From positions 1-36,375 of the forward strand of contig CAJYRQ010000101.1 in assembly GCA_913777465.1 (NCBI GenBank): DNA of 36,375 nucleotides. Reading direction: 5' to 3'. Source of the stretch: an uncultured Chryseobacterium sp. Lineage in GTDB: Bacteria > Bacteroidota > Bacteroidia > Flavobacteriales > Weeksellaceae. The position numbers and the translations under genes were made by a program. Of this stretch, positions 1-8,236 are shown piece after piece (positions within the stretch are counted from its first letter, which is position 1; the number at the start of each line of letters is the position of its first letter). The notes beneath the pieces were generated by a model. That model was given only the letters and a program-made list of their open reading frames with translations, ran no database searches and had not been told where the DNA came from.

Positions 1-130
1 AGGAATTACAGACATTGGTAGATATGAATTGAATTAAGATAATTCTTATCAATAATTATTGATATATTTAATATTTGCTATTATTGAGAGATCACATACG
101 CAGAGTTATAATAGATTTGATTATTTAAAA

Positions 131-322
131 ATGAAAATAGTAAGACCAAAAATATTAGGGACACTTCAGATTAAAATAGCTATTGCAGGTAATTATATTG
201 TTGAAAATGGAATTAATAAACCACCTAATAAAATACGAATACCATGCAGTAAGCATGAAGATGCACTCGAAATTATTGACCGATTAAAAACAGCAAAACC
301 AGGTGATATCATTCATATTTAG
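131..322 (+). CDS. Small hypothetical protein (63 aa)
   Basis: Not recognised. The reading frame can be extended upstream to an ATG at 59, but the ATG at 131 gives the more protein-like N-terminus (MKIVRPKILG). The product is basic and ends in a predicted helix followed by a KPGDIIHI strand. The stop lies 3 bp before the next gene's ATG at 326, which suggests co-transcription. Base composition is clearly more AT-rich than the gene that follows, so it may be acquired or a fast-evolving small gene. There is no signal peptide or membrane segment. It could still be a chance frame. Confidence 0.4.
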   Translation: MKIVRPKILGTLQIKIAIAGNYIVENGINKPPNKIRIPCSKHEDALEIIDRLKTAKPGDIIHI

Positions 323-325
323 ATC

Positions 326-1408
326 ATGACCATTTCCACTCTCAAAACCAAAAACCTCATCCTCCTGGGAGCCATCTCCGGCAGCCGGGCTTTCAGGCTG
401 GCGACGGAAAATTCCGATACCGATATCCGGGGCGTGTATTATCTGCCGAAAGAAGATTTTTTCGGGCTGAATTACGTGCCGCAGGTGTCCAATGAAACGA
501 ACGACATTACCTATTACGAAATCGGGAGGTTTATAGAACTTTTGCAGAAAAATAATCCGAATATCCTGGAAGTCCTGGCCAGTCCGGAAGAATGCATCCT
601 TCAGAAACATCCGCTGATGGATCTTCTGAAGCCGGAAGATTTCCTGTCGAAATTGTGTAAAGATACCTTTGCAGGATATGCCATTTCACAGATCAAAAAG
701 GCAAAAGGCCTGAATAAAAAGATCCTGAATCCTATAGACAAAGAAAGAAAATCGGTTCTGGATTTCTGCTATGTCCTGCAAGATCAGGGTTCGGTACCGT
801 TGCAGCAGTGGCTGCAGGAATGTTCTTACGAAGGACAATGCGGGATTGCACAGGAAAAATGCGGGCTGGTCAGCATCGACCACACCAAAGGCATGTTTGC
901 GCTGTTTTATGACTTTTCGGGAGATTTAGGATATAAAGGGATCATTCAGCATGAAGAAGCCAACCAGGTTTCTGTTTCATCGGTTCCGAAAGACGAAAAG
1001 CCGCTGGCTTACCTGTTCTGCAACCTTGATGCCTACTCTACCTATTGCAGGGATTACCGCGAATACTGGAAGTGGGTCTCGGAAAGGAATGAGGAGCGCT
1101 ACCAGGTGAACCGGAAGCACGGACAGAATTACGACAGCAAGAATATGATGCACACCATCCGTTTGCTGCAATCCTGTGAACAGATTTTCAGGAAAGGTTC
1201 CCTGGATATCCGTGTGGACAACCGCGATGAACTGCTGGACATCAAAGCCGGCAACCGTTCCTATGAAGAGGTCCTAAAAAAAGCGGAAGGTCTTATCCGA
1301 TCCATTGAGTATCATCATTCCGTTTCCAGGCTTCCCGAAACGCCGGATCTTCAAAAGACCACACAAATCCTCATTGACATCCGGGAGGAACTGTATACAA
1401 ACAAATAA
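326..1408 (+). CDS. Predicted nucleotidyltransferase (YcgL/COG3541-like, DNA polymerase beta superfamily)
   Basis: The 360 aa product begins with a minimal nucleotidyltransferase core: a GS pair at residues 19-20 followed by SDTDIRG at 30-36, whose D31 and D33 would bind the metal-nucleotide complex. This GS-x(n)-DxD layout and the later helical part (an IRLLQSCEQI region, then a KAGNRSYEEVLKKAE region near the C-terminus) match the COG3541 family of predicted nucleotidyltransferases. The substrate of that family is not established. Cytosolic, with no membrane segments. The start at 326 lies 3 bp after the preceding small frame. Transcription ends at the hairpin overlapping the stop codon. 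Confident for the family, not for a reaction. Confidence 0.85.
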   Translation: MTISTLKTKNLILLGAISGSRAFRLATENSDTDIRGVYYLPKEDFFGLNYVPQVSNETNDITYYEIGRFIELLQKNNPNILEVLASPEECILQKHPLMDLLKPEDFLSKLCKDTFAGYAISQIKKAKGLNKKILNPIDKERKSVLDFCYVLQDQGSVPLQQWLQECSYEGQCGIAQEKCGLVSIDHTKGMFALFYDFSGDLGYKGIIQHEEANQVSVSSVPKDEKPLAYLFCNLDAYSTYCRDYREYWKWVSERNEERYQVNRKHGQNYDSKNMMHTIRLLQSCEQIFRKGSLDIRVDNRDELLDIKAGNRSYEEVLKKAEGLIRSIEYHHSVSRLPETPDLQKTTQILIDIREELYTNK

Positions 1409-1430
1409 AGCTTCTTTCGAAGCTTTATTT
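1403..1430 (+). terminator. Intrinsic terminator overlapping the stop of the nucleotidyltransferase gene
   Basis: A perfect 12-bp stem (AAATAAAGCTTC at 1403-1414, GAAGCTTTATTT at 1419-1430) closes a TTTC tetraloop and ends in T-rich sequence. The stop codon at 1406-1408 lies inside the left arm. The symmetry allows it to work also for the convergent cold-shock gene, which ends at 1453. Confidence 0.75.
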
Positions 1431-1452
1431 TATATGGGTGTAAAAGTATTGA

Positions 1453-1887
1453 TTATTTAACCAGTTTGATATCAACCGCAGAAAATCCTTTCGGGGATCT
1501 TTCTTTCTCGAATGATACTTTATTCCCTTTCTTCACCATTTCAGTACAGTTGTTACTGTGGAAGAATACATTTTCTTTCGATTTGTCTTCCGTGATAAAA
1601 CCATAGCCTTTTTCGCTGAAGAAGGTAATAATTCCTGTTTTTCTGATTTCTTCCGCCTCAATAGGAGCAGCACCCAGCTGGATGTTATCCAGATCGATTT
1701 CAGCTCTTTCGGTGTTATCCGGTGGTGTGGAAGTCAGCTGACCGTTCGCATCTACGTACATCAGCATGTCATCAAGGCTTTTGCCTTTGTTGTTGCTCGT
1801 CTTACGCTCTTCACGTTTCTGAGCTTTTTCTTTTGCTTTTTGAACTTTTTTCTTAAAATTTTCTTTTTTAGAGAAAGAATCCGCCAT
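1453..1887 (-). CDS. Cold-shock domain protein with basic N-terminal extension
   Basis: The 144 aa protein has a C-terminal cold-shock domain (about residues 82-144) with RNP1 KGYGFI at 93-98 and RNP2 VFFHS at 107-111, so it should bind single-stranded RNA or DNA. Classical Csp proteins are about 65-70 aa. This one carries about 80 extra residues: a lysine-rich helical segment (residues 1-35) and an acidic linker. This architecture is common in Flavobacteriia as I recall. It is convergent with the upstream gene and shares the 1403-1430 hairpin. The start ATG at 1885-1887 is preceded by about 200 nt of AT-rich sequence, reminiscent of long leaders of cold-shock genes. Confidence 0.9.
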   Translation of the reverse strand: MADSFSKKENFKKKVQKAKEKAQKREERKTSNNKGKSLDDMLMYVDANGQLTSTPPDNTERAEIDLDNIQLGAAPIEAEEIRKTGIITFFSEKGYGFITEDKSKENVFFHSNNCTEMVKKGNKVSFEKERSPKGFSAVDIKLVK

Positions 1888-2330
1888 ATATTATAATAAA
1901 ATTTAATTGTTTCTGATAAAATTTTCGTCTTCCGAAAAGAAATAAAAAGCGGTGTACTGCTTTACTGTCCTGCTTATTGCCGTAAAATCAAACGAAACTG
2001 TATTAAAATCCGTCAGCTGTACAAACAAAACCGAATGAAGAAAAATGGAAATTCTAAACCGTTACAGAGAAAAGAAGGTTTACACCTTTTTATTTGTTTT
2101 ACAAATGTACGAAAAAATACTGTACCATCCTATTTCAATGAATTGAAATTCAATTGCTTTTTTCATTGGTCGCTATAGTCCTGCTGAATGTACTATAATA
2201 ACCGCATCTTAAAAGCAAAGTTCAGGAGGAGGGTTTTAATTGCCTTTTAATAACAATACTGTTTGAATCCTCACGGAAATGAACTATACCGCTCCAGGTG
2301 CTGCAATAATAAGCAGGATAAATATTTCCT
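1888..2330. other. Intergenic region upstream of the cold-shock gene
   Basis: No coding frame is convincing here. On the minus strand, TACATTTG (plus-strand CAAATGTA at 2102-2109) matches the Bacteroidota -7 element TAnnTTTG. No TTG lies at a good distance, so the promoter call is weak. If used, it gives a leader of about 200 nt for the cold-shock gene, including a small AGGTGTAAACCT hairpin. I see nothing identifiable in 2150-2330. Confidence 0.3.
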
Positions 2331-2364
2331 GAAAACAAAAAATCCCTCAAAAAAATTGAGGGAT
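2331..2364 (-). terminator. Intrinsic terminator of pnp
   Basis: On the minus strand, directly after the pnp stop at 2388, a 9-bp stem (ATCCCTCAA at 2342-2350 pairing with TTGAGGGAT at 2356-2364, 5-nt loop) is followed by a run of six T and further T-rich sequence. Confidence 0.85.
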
Positions 2365-2387
2365 GTATTATATTTCAGTTAAGGATC

Positions 2388-4712
2388 TTATGCTTCTTCT
2401 GATGATGGGTTCTGGTCTCCCTGAGGCTGGTCGCCTTCAGGTCTTCTTTCCCTGTCCTGTCTTCTTTCTCCTTCAGGCCTTCTTTCTCTATCTCCTTCAG
2501 GTCTTCTTTGTCCTTCCGGCCTTCTCTGCCCTTCAGGTCTGTTAGGCCTGTCAGATCGTTCAGAACGCTCCGGCCTTCCCTGTCCTTCCGGTTTTGGAGG
2601 TCTTGGTAACAATACTTTTCTTGAAAGCTTCATTTTCTTACGGTCATCGTAACCCATGAATTTCACTTCCACTTCATCCCCTTCATTGTAAGGCACCTTA
2701 TCCAGGCGTGACCATTCGATTTCAGAAATGTGAAGCAGTCCTTCCGTACCTTTGGCAATGGCTACGAAAGCTCCGAAGTCCATTACTTTTACCACTTTAC
2801 CATTGTATACTTCGCCTACAACAGGTACGAATGTGATCTCGTTGATTTTCGCGATCGCTTCATTGATTTTCTCTCTGCTAACCCCGGAAATCTCAATCCT
2901 TCCGATTTCGCCCACTTCTTCAATAGCAATAACGGTATCCGTATCCTTCTGCATCTGCTGGATGATTTTCCCTCCAGGCCCGATTACTGCTCCGATGAAG
3001 TCTTTAGGGATCTCCATCATCACCATTTTCGGTGCGTGAGGTTTCACATCTTCTCTCGGCTGTGCAATAGTTTCCGTGATTTTATTTAAGATATGAAGTC
3101 TTCCGTCTTTAGCCTGCATCAGTGCCTTCTCCATAATATCCATGGAAAGCCCCTGGATCTTGATGTCCATCTGACACGCGGTGATTCCGTCTGCTGTTCC
3201 CGTCACTTTAAAGTCCATATCCCCAAGGTGGTCTTCATCACCCAGGATATCGGAAAGTACCGTGAATTTTCCTGTTTTAACATCGGTTACCAATCCCATT
3301 GCAATTCCGGAAACCGGCTTGGCAATCTGAACACCGGCATCCATCAACGCCAGGGTTCCGGCGCAAACCGTTGCCATGGAAGATGAACCGTTGGATTCCA
3401 GGATATCGGAAACGATACGGATGGTATACGGGTTTTCTTCAGGAATCATGTTAGCCAAAGCTCTCTGAGCCAGGTTACCATGTCCTACTTCTCTTCTGGA
3501 AGTTCCTCTTAGAGGTCTTGCTTCACCGGTAGAGAACGGCGGGAAGTTATAATGAAGGAAGAATCTCTCGTCATAGTTAACCATAACACTGTCCACCATA
3601 TTGGCATCCTTAATGGATCCTAATGTTACAGCGGTTAAAGACTGGGTTTCCCCTCTGGTAAAGATTGCGGAACCGTGTGCTCCCGGAAGGTAATCGATTT
3701 CGCTCCAGATCGGTCTGATGGTTTCAGGATCACGTCCGTCCAGACGGATTTTGTCATTCAGGATCATGTTACGCATCGCCTCTTTTTCCACATCGTGGTA
3801 ATATACTTTGGCGAACGGCGTCACTCTTTCAAGCTCTTCCGGATGATCCACATACTGTGCTAAAAACTCATCAAGGACGGCTTTGAACTTTTCTCCTCTC
3901 TCCTCTTTTGCTGAAGGTGTTTTAGCAACTTCGTATACTTTATCATACGTTTCTTTCCACACTTTCTCACGGATGGCTTCATCGTGGTTTTCGTGGTTAT
4001 ATTCTCTTTTCGGTAAAGATTTACCTACTTTTTCAGCTAATCTCTCCTGAGCTTCTACCTGCTTCTTGATTTCAGCATGGGCAAACTGGATGGCTTCCAG
4101 CATTTCAGCTTCAGTAATTTCTTTCATCTCCCCTTCTACCATTACGATAGAGTCTTTAGTGGCTCCTACCATAATATCCAGGTCGGACTCTTTAAGATCT
4201 GCATAATTCGGGTTGACAGACAATTCACCATTGATCCTTACCACTCTTACTTCAGACATCGGTCCGTTGAAAGGAATATCCGTAATGGCAATCGCTGATG
4301 ATGCCGCAAGACCGGCAAGGTCATCCGGAATCGACTGTCCGTCATAAGAAATTAGGGAAATCATCACCTGTACTTCCGCGTGGAAATCTTCCGGGAACAA
4401 TGGTCTTAACACCCTGTCCACCAAACGCATCGTTAAGATCTCCTGATCGGAAGGACGCGCTTCTCTCCTGAAGAAATTCCCAGGGATTTTACCGCCTGCA
4501 TAAAACTTTTCCCTGTAGTCTACCGTTAACGGTAAAAAATCTACACCCGGGTTGGCTTCTTTATTTGCGACAACAGTTGCTAAAAGCATTGTTCCGCCCA
4601 TTTTTACGACAACAGATCCGTCAGCCTGTTTAGCTAATTTTCCTGTTTCAATAGTGATTTCTCTGCCGTCTGCAAGAGTAATCAGCTCTGTAATTGCTTG
4701 AGGTACACTCAT
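2388..4712 (-). CDS. pnp: Polyribonucleotide nucleotidyltransferase (PNPase)
   Basis: Phosphorolytic 3'-5' exoribonuclease of RNA turnover, a trimeric cytosolic enzyme. The start is placed at 4712 ([19 protein letters not shown]), which matches the family N-terminus. An upstream in-frame extension to 4823 is unlikely. Domain order: RNase PH 1, alpha-helical linker, RNase PH 2 with the catalytic region ([14 protein letters not shown]), KH domain (about 560-620, [13 protein letters not shown]), S1 domain (about 625-700, [15 protein letters not shown]). Length is 774 aa against about 700-720 in the family. The excess is a low-complexity tail of about 74 residues built from [11 protein letters not shown]-type repeats ending in an acidic EEA. 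It lies downstream of rpsO, as in many bacteria, but a terminator separates the two. Confidence 0.97.
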   Translation of the reverse strand: MSVPQAITELITLADGREITIETGKLAKQADGSVVVKMGGTMLLATVVANKEANPGVDFLPLTVDYREKFYAGGKIPGNFFRREARPSDQEILTMRLVDRVLRPLFPEDFHAEVQVMISLISYDGQSIPDDLAGLAASSAIAITDIPFNGPMSEVRVVRINGELSVNPNYADLKESDLDIMVGATKDSIVMVEGEMKEITEAEMLEAIQFAHAEIKKQVEAQERLAEKVGKSLPKREYNHENHDEAIREKVWKETYDKVYEVAKTPSAKEERGEKFKAVLDEFLAQYVDHPEELERVTPFAKVYYHDVEKEAMRNMILNDKIRLDGRDPETIRPIWSEIDYLPGAHGSAIFTRGETQSLTAVTLGSIKDANMVDSVMVNYDERFFLHYNFPPFSTGEARPLRGTSRREVGHGNLAQRALANMIPEENPYTIRIVSDILESNGSSSMATVCAGTLALMDAGVQIAKPVSGIAMGLVTDVKTGKFTVLSDILGDEDHLGDMDFKVTGTADGITACQMDIKIQGLSMDIMEKALMQAKDGRLHILNKITETIAQPREDVKPHAPKMVMMEIPKDFIGAVIGPGGKIIQQMQKDTDTVIAIEEVGEIGRIEISGVSREKINEAIAKINEITFVPVVGEVYNGKVVKVMDFGAFVAIAKGTEGLLHISEIEWSRLDKVPYNEGDEVEVKFMGYDDRKKMKLSRKVLLPRPPKPEGQGRPERSERSDRPNRPEGQRRPEGQRRPEGDRERRPEGERRQDRERRPEGDQPQGDQNPSSEEA

Positions 4713-4778
4713 AAATTGTTTGTGTTGCACTCCGTATTGAGTGCTTTTAATGATTATATTTCGTCTAAAATTCGTGTG

Positions 4779-4786
4779 CAAATTTA
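4779..4786 (-). promoter_or_regulatory. Possible pnp promoter -7 element
   Basis: The minus strand reads TAAATTTG, a match to TAnnTTTG, about 70 bp upstream of the pnp start. No TTG is present 17-23 bp upstream, so only half of the promoter is supported. A pnp promoter is expected here because the rpsO terminator precedes it. Confidence 0.3.
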
Positions 4787-4928
4787 ATGTAATTATTTGG
4801 ATAAAAGGGCGTATCGGGATCAAAATCCTTATGAAAAGGGTCCATCGCTTGGTATTTCAATAAGGTGAGCCAGCATTTTTTTGTCTTGGATATACGCTTG
4901 ATATCTATTGAATATACCTTCATGAGCA

Positions 4929-4958
4929 TAAAAAAAGCAACCTCTTTCGAAGTTGCTT
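4929..4958 (-). terminator. Intrinsic terminator of rpsO
   Basis: On the minus strand just after the rpsO stop (4979), GAAGCAAC/GTTGCTTC-type arms (4935-4944 and 4949-4958, one G-U pair in RNA) close a 4-nt loop and are followed by six T. It uncouples rpsO from pnp, or makes read-through regulated. Confidence 0.8.
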
Positions 4959-4978
4959 CTTTAAAAATCTTGTATAGA

Positions 4979-5248
4979 TTATTTTCTCAGACCCAGTTCA
5001 GCGATAATCGCTCTGTATCTTTCGATATCTTTTTTCTTAAGATAATCTAATAAACTTTTTCTCTTACCTACCAGTTTCACCAAAGATCTTTCTGTGTTGA
5101 AGTCATGACGGTTAGCTTTAAGGTGCTGAGATAAGTGATTGATTCTGAAAGTGAAAAGAGCAATCTGTCCTTCAGCACTTCCTGTGTCCTGTGCAGATTT
5201 TCCGTGTTTTGCGAAAATTTCTGCTTTTTTTTCTGTTGTTAAGTACAT
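4979..5248 (-). CDS. rpsO: 30S ribosomal protein S15
   Basis: The 89 aa protein has the full S15 pattern: an N-terminal helix with KHGKSAQDTGSAEGQIAL, the HLKANRHDFNTERSL loop that contacts 16S rRNA, and the C-terminal GKRKSLLDYLKKKD helix. S15 binds the three-way junction of 16S rRNA early in 30S assembly. Length and both ends are those of the family. It is transcribed from a clear promoter at 5284-5313 and is followed by its own terminator before pnp, the classic rpsO-pnp order. Confidence 0.98.
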   Translation of the reverse strand: MYLTTEKKAEIFAKHGKSAQDTGSAEGQIALFTFRINHLSQHLKANRHDFNTERSLVKLVGKRKSLLDYLKKKDIERYRAIIAELGLRK

Positions 5249-5283
5249 TCCAATATTGTTTAATGATTATTATGTAACGGCTG

Positions 5284-5313
5284 CAAAAGTACAACTATTT
5301 TTCCATTCCGCAA
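5284..5313 (-). promoter_or_regulatory. rpsO promoter (Bacteroidota type)
   Basis: Minus strand: TTG (plus-strand CAA at 5311-5313), 19-bp spacer, TACTTTTG (plus-strand CAAAAGTA at 5284-5291). This fits the TTG-N17-23-TAnnTTTG consensus of the Bacteroidota primary sigma factor and gives a leader of about 30 nt before the rpsO ATG. Confidence 0.65.
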
Positions 5314-5399
5314 ACATTATTGATGCCGTAAATCAAAACTGATAGAAAAAAGTGTTAAATATTTCTTAATAAACTATATGGCAATTCATGAAAAGGCAG

Positions 5400-5407
5400 T
5401 AATTTTG
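5400..5407 (+). promoter_or_regulatory. Possible -7 element for the secreted protein gene
   Basis: TAATTTTG matches TAnnTTTG, and the start codon follows at 5421. A TTG at the proper distance is not visible, so support is partial. Confidence 0.3.
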
Positions 5408-5420
5408 CATACAGTTACAA

Positions 5421-5975
5421 ATGAGAAAAATTATATTCCTTACGGCCTTCGCATCATTCATTATTATTGGCACTTCTTATGCAAAAGCTCAGAAAACAGC
5501 AGATGACAAAATAAGGAAGGTGCTGTATTTCAATCCGGAGGTAGAACCTGATATTGAAGAGATTAAAGAACCTACGAATTATGCGTTCTTTAATGCGGTA
5601 TCAGATAACCTCAGCGGATACCGAAGGAATAAAATGCTCAAAACCGAAACCCAGATCCCTTTCGACAGCATCGACAAGCAGACCATATCCGATTACTGCC
5701 TTAATAATAATGCAGATTTTGCGGTGGTTCCCAAAGTAAAATACTTCAAGGTAGGACTTGGAAAATACGTTTTTTCCAACCAGGTGGTGGTCAGCATGAA
5801 GCTGTACGATTCGGAGGGTAATTTTATTACCGAAAGCGATTATGATACCTACCGCAAGAACATGCGCCTTCTGGGATCAACTGAAAATTCCATTAAAATC
5901 GGGACCAATGGTGCTATCAAGGATATCCTGAAAAGCCTTAAAAAAATCAAGCCTTCGGAAGAGACAGGATTTTAA
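5421..5975 (+). CDS. Secreted hypothetical protein
   Basis: Not recognised. The 184 aa product starts with a Sec signal peptide (MRKIIFLTAFASFIIIGTSYAKAQ; likely cleavage after an Ala around residue 21-23), so it is periplasmic or surface-associated. The mature part alternates helices and strands: an NAVSDNL helix, an ADFAVVP strand, a VVVSMKLYDSEGNFI strand-turn, and a closing DILKSLKKIK helix. This general pattern (a 'bound in NADF...' strand, then 'LYD-EG') recalls TolB N-terminal/CsgG-like periplasmic domains, but that is an impression only. It is flanked by the divergent rpsO gene and by the peptide cluster. No lipobox. Confidence 0.8.
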   Translation: MRKIIFLTAFASFIIIGTSYAKAQKTADDKIRKVLYFNPEVEPDIEEIKEPTNYAFFNAVSDNLSGYRRNKMLKTETQIPFDSIDKQTISDYCLNNNADFAVVPKVKYFKVGLGKYVFSNQVVVSMKLYDSEGNFITESDYDTYRKNMRLLGSTENSIKIGTNGAIKDILKSLKKIKPSEETGF

Positions 5976-6167
5976 AATCGATCCGGCCTCCATTTCCTCA
6001 TCAAAATATTTTTTCTTCTTTACTTATCGCCTTCAATCGCCGTCCGGCAGCCGGAAAACTCACATCCGACTATTGATAACCATTACTTTACGTAACTTTT
6101 CCAAGTCACATTTCAGCGAATAACAAAAAATTTTTATTATCTTGGCTGGACATTAATCCAAAACAAT

Positions 6168-6311
6168 ATGAAAAATTTAAAGAAGCTCAACAGAGCGGAG
6201 CAGAAAGCCATCAACGGCAGCGGCCTCCAAAGATGTACCGAAAATTATCAATGTCCTGGCGGTTCCTGCTGCCAGCGCGTATGTGTCCTTTACTCTTGTC
6301 CTGAAGTGTAA
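6168..6311 (+). CDS. Six-cysteine bacteriocin-like peptide 1 (47 aa)
   Basis: Short gene. The leader MKNLKKLNRAEQKAINGSG resembles double-glycine leaders of peptide export, and here the GG position reads GS. The core has six cysteines at residues 23, 29, 34, 35, 39 and 44, spaced C-x5-C-x4-CC-x3-C-x4-C, the spacing class of inhibitor cystine knots. It is the most diverged of the three paralogs (positively charged Q-R-V between CC and C). Similar short peptides in Chryseobacterium are, as I recall, annotated 'bacteriocin-like', but their activity is not established. No ABC exporter or maturase gene lies next to it in this window. Confidence 0.7.
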   Translation: MKNLKKLNRAEQKAINGSGLQRCTENYQCPGGSCCQRVCVLYSCPEV

Positions 6312-6315
6312 CCAG

Positions 6316-6599
6316 AAACAAACTAAATCCAATGAAACATTTAAAAAAACTTACGCGGGAAGCACAGAAAAGCATTAACGGCGGAGACCGTAACAAATGC
6401 ATCGACCATTCAGACTGTGTTATAGGATGGTGCTGCAACAGGATGTGTGTGGCACAGGCATGCCTGGAACCTTAATAGGAGCTTGCCGGCTGCTCATGTC
6501 GCCGGCAAAATCTAACTTTATTAAAAACAAACTAAAAAAATCCAATGAAAAATCTGAAAAAACTTACGCGGGAAGCACAGAAAGCCGTTAACGGCGGAG
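6316..6599 (+). repeat. Tandem duplication covering the leaders of peptides 2 and 3
   Basis: Segment 6316-6386 recurs at 6525-6599 with few changes. Both contain AAACAAACTAAA, an A-run differing by 4 bases, TCCAATGAAA and the leader codons up to GGCGGAG. Conservation is higher in the leader and upstream region than in the core-coding part, consistent with recent gene duplication followed by core diversification. Confidence 0.8.
6332..6475 (+). CDS. Six-cysteine bacteriocin-like peptide 2 (47 aa)
   Basis: The leader MKHLKKLTREAQKSINGG ends in a perfect double glycine (residues 17-18), the classical cleavage site of C39-peptidase exporters. Core cysteines are at 23, 29, 34, 35, 39 and 44, the same C-x5-C-x4-CC-x3-C-x4-C spacing as peptide 1. 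The core is more acidic before the second cysteine (IDHSD). It starts 20 bp after the stop of peptide 1, so the two are probably co-transcribed. Tandem TAA TAG stops end the frame. Function is unknown. The cysteine framework and leader are seen directly; export and toxin-like activity are inference. Confidence 0.75.
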   Translation: MKHLKKLTREAQKSINGGDRNKCIDHSDCVIGWCCNRMCVAQACLEP

Positions 6600-6694
6600 C
6601 CATCCAAAGATGCTCCGACATTTACCACAATCCCTGCACTACAGGATGGTGCTGCAATGGGGTGTGCCGTCCGTATGCCTGCATAGAACCTTGA
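6545..6694 (+). CDS. Six-cysteine bacteriocin-like peptide 3 (49 aa)
   Basis: The leader MKNLKKLTREAQKAVNGG is nearly identical to that of peptide 2, with the double glycine at residues 17-18. Cysteines lie at 23, 31, 36, 37, 41 and 46: C-x7-C-x4-CC-x3-C-x4-C, so the first loop is two residues longer than in the other two. It shares TGWCCN/IGWCCN and the EP C-terminus with peptide 2. It is the last gene of the cluster, followed by a hairpin at 6726-6748. It lies 69 bp after peptide 2. Confidence 0.75.
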   Translation: MKNLKKLTREAQKAVNGGAIQRCSDIYHNPCTTGWCCNGVCRPYACIEP

Positions 6695-6725
6695 TTTCAA
6701 TAGTAAATATTTTCAATTAATCCGA

Positions 6726-6748
6726 AACACCTGCGTAGAGCAGGTGTT
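6726..6748 (+). terminator. Hairpin ending the peptide cluster
   Basis: AACACCTGC (6726-6734) pairs with GCAGGTGTT (6740-6748) around a 5-nt loop, followed by CTTTGT. The stem is strong but the T-tract is weak, so it is a probable terminator for the three-peptide transcript. Confidence 0.55.
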
Positions 6749-6839
6749 CTTTGTATTGGATATCGTAGGTGGCCGGGAATTGTTTTTCTTTGCAGTTCCT
6801 TCCTCAAACCTTTAATTAATCCTTAAATCTTCGCCATTG

Positions 6840-6871
6840 TTGCCCAGTTCTAAAAATTTGAATTATTTTTG
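6840..6871 (+). promoter_or_regulatory. mgtE promoter (Bacteroidota type)
   Basis: TTG at 6840-6842, 21-bp spacer, TATTTTTG at 6864-6871. It places transcription start about 15 nt before the TTG start codon at 6893, which supports that unusual start. Confidence 0.5.
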
Positions 6872-6892
6872 CGTATCTAAAAATTCCAAGCT

Positions 6893-8215
6893 TTGAATTC
6901 CAGAGACGAAATCATATTTAATCCTGCCGATATTGCCGAAACGCTCAGCAACCTTCCTGCTGACGAAAGGCTGTTGGCATTCCTGAAGGTTTCAAAGCAG
7001 TACAAGGCAGAAGTTTTCTCCCACCTCAATCCTGACTTCCAGGAAGAAACCATCCGGAGCATCGGAAGCGATGAAGTTTCGGAGATCCTCAACGCCATGA
7101 CACCGGATGACCGTACGGCCCTGTTTGAAGACTTTCCGGATGAACTGATCAAGTATTCCATCAATCACCTGAATCCTCAGGAAAGACGGATTGCCCTGAA
7201 ACTGTTAGGCTATGATTCGGATTCCATTGCGCGTCTGATGACACCATACTATATCCAGATCCGGAAGGAATGGACGGTACAGCGGTGCCTCCAGCAGATC
7301 AAAAAGGTAGGAAAAAAGGTGGAAACCATGAATTATCTCTATGTAGTGGATGAAAGGAACCGCCTCATTGATGATATTGCTATCGGCACCCTGTTGCTTG
7401 CCGAAGAAGAAACTCCCATTTCAGAAATTACAGACAACCACTTTGTAGCGATCACCACCACCACCACAAAGGAAGATGCTGTGACCTACTTTGAAAAATA
7501 TGACCGCGGCGCACTCCCTATTATTACGGAAAACGGCGTTCTGGTAGGCATCGTAACCATTGATGACATTTTAGACCAGATCGAACAGCAGAATACGGAA
7601 GACATCCAGAAGTTCGGGGGACTTGACGCACTGGATCTTCCCTACACCCATACGTCATGGACTGAAATGATCCGTAAAAGGGCTACCTGGCTGATCATCC
7701 TGTTCATTTCGGAAATGCTTACCGCTTCCGCCATGGGGTATTTCGACAAAGAAATTGAAAAGGCCGTAGTGCTCGCATTATTTGTCCCGCTGATTATTTC
7801 GAGTGGCGGAAACTCCGGTTCACAGGCTGCCACACTCATCATCCGTGCGATGGCCCTGCAGGAAATCACCCTGAAAGACTGGTGGTACGTGATGAAAAAA
7901 GAAATTGTTTCAGGATTGTGCCTGGGCGCTATATTGGGCGTGATAGGATTTATACGCATCATGCTCTGGCAGAAAATAGGTTTGTTTGACTACGGGATCT
8001 ATTGGGTATATGTAGGGCTGAGCGTTTCCGTTTCACTGATTGCCATTGTACTCTGGGGGACCCTTTCAGGATCCATGATTCCTTTTGCCCTGAAAAAACT
8101 CAAGCTGGACCCTGCTACCTCTTCCGCTCCTTTTGTAGCCACCCTTGTGGATGTAACGGGACTGATCATCTATTTTACCGTTGCCGGACTTTTCCTAACC
8201 GGAAAACTTTTGTAA
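6893..8215 (+). CDS. mgtE: Magnesium transporter MgtE
   Basis: 440 aa inner-membrane magnesium channel/transporter. The N-terminal cytosolic superhelical domain (about 1-125, with repeated [19 protein letters not shown] helices) is followed by a CBS-domain pair (about 130-250, ending in [17 protein letters not shown]) and five transmembrane helices from about 265 to the end. These include the conserved [12 protein letters not shown] segment and the final [16 protein letters not shown] helix that line the Mg2+ pore. In characterised homologues the cytosolic part closes the pore when Mg2+ is high. The start codon is TTG (no ATG is available at a family-like position); the promoter at 6840-6871 fits it. 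Confidence 0.95.
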   Translation: MNSRDEIIFNPADIAETLSNLPADERLLAFLKVSKQYKAEVFSHLNPDFQEETIRSIGSDEVSEILNAMTPDDRTALFEDFPDELIKYSINHLNPQERRIALKLLGYDSDSIARLMTPYYIQIRKEWTVQRCLQQIKKVGKKVETMNYLYVVDERNRLIDDIAIGTLLLAEEETPISEITDNHFVAITTTTTKEDAVTYFEKYDRGALPIITENGVLVGIVTIDDILDQIEQQNTEDIQKFGGLDALDLPYTHTSWTEMIRKRATWLIILFISEMLTASAMGYFDKEIEKAVVLALFVPLIISSGGNSGSQAATLIIRAMALQEITLKDWWYVMKKEIVSGLCLGAILGVIGFIRIMLWQKIGLFDYGIYWVYVGLSVSVSLIAIVLWGTLSGSMIPFALKKLKLDPATSSAPFVATLVDVTGLIIYFTVAGLFLTGKLL

Positions 8216-8236
8216 TTTTAGGCAAAGTCCCAAAAT

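Noticed and set aside
3-32. Possible C-terminal end of an upstream gene (ELQTLVDMN, then stop)
   Set aside because: Only nine codons are visible at the window edge; this cannot be told from chance.
6043-6055. TCCGGC-A-GCCGGA palindrome downstream of the secreted protein gene as terminator
   Set aside because: The loop is only one base and no T-tract follows on either strand.
6397-6591. 64-codon frame across peptides 2 and 3
   Set aside because: It is an out-of-frame shadow that would read through both peptide genes and their duplicated leader; the peptide frames have conserved cysteines.
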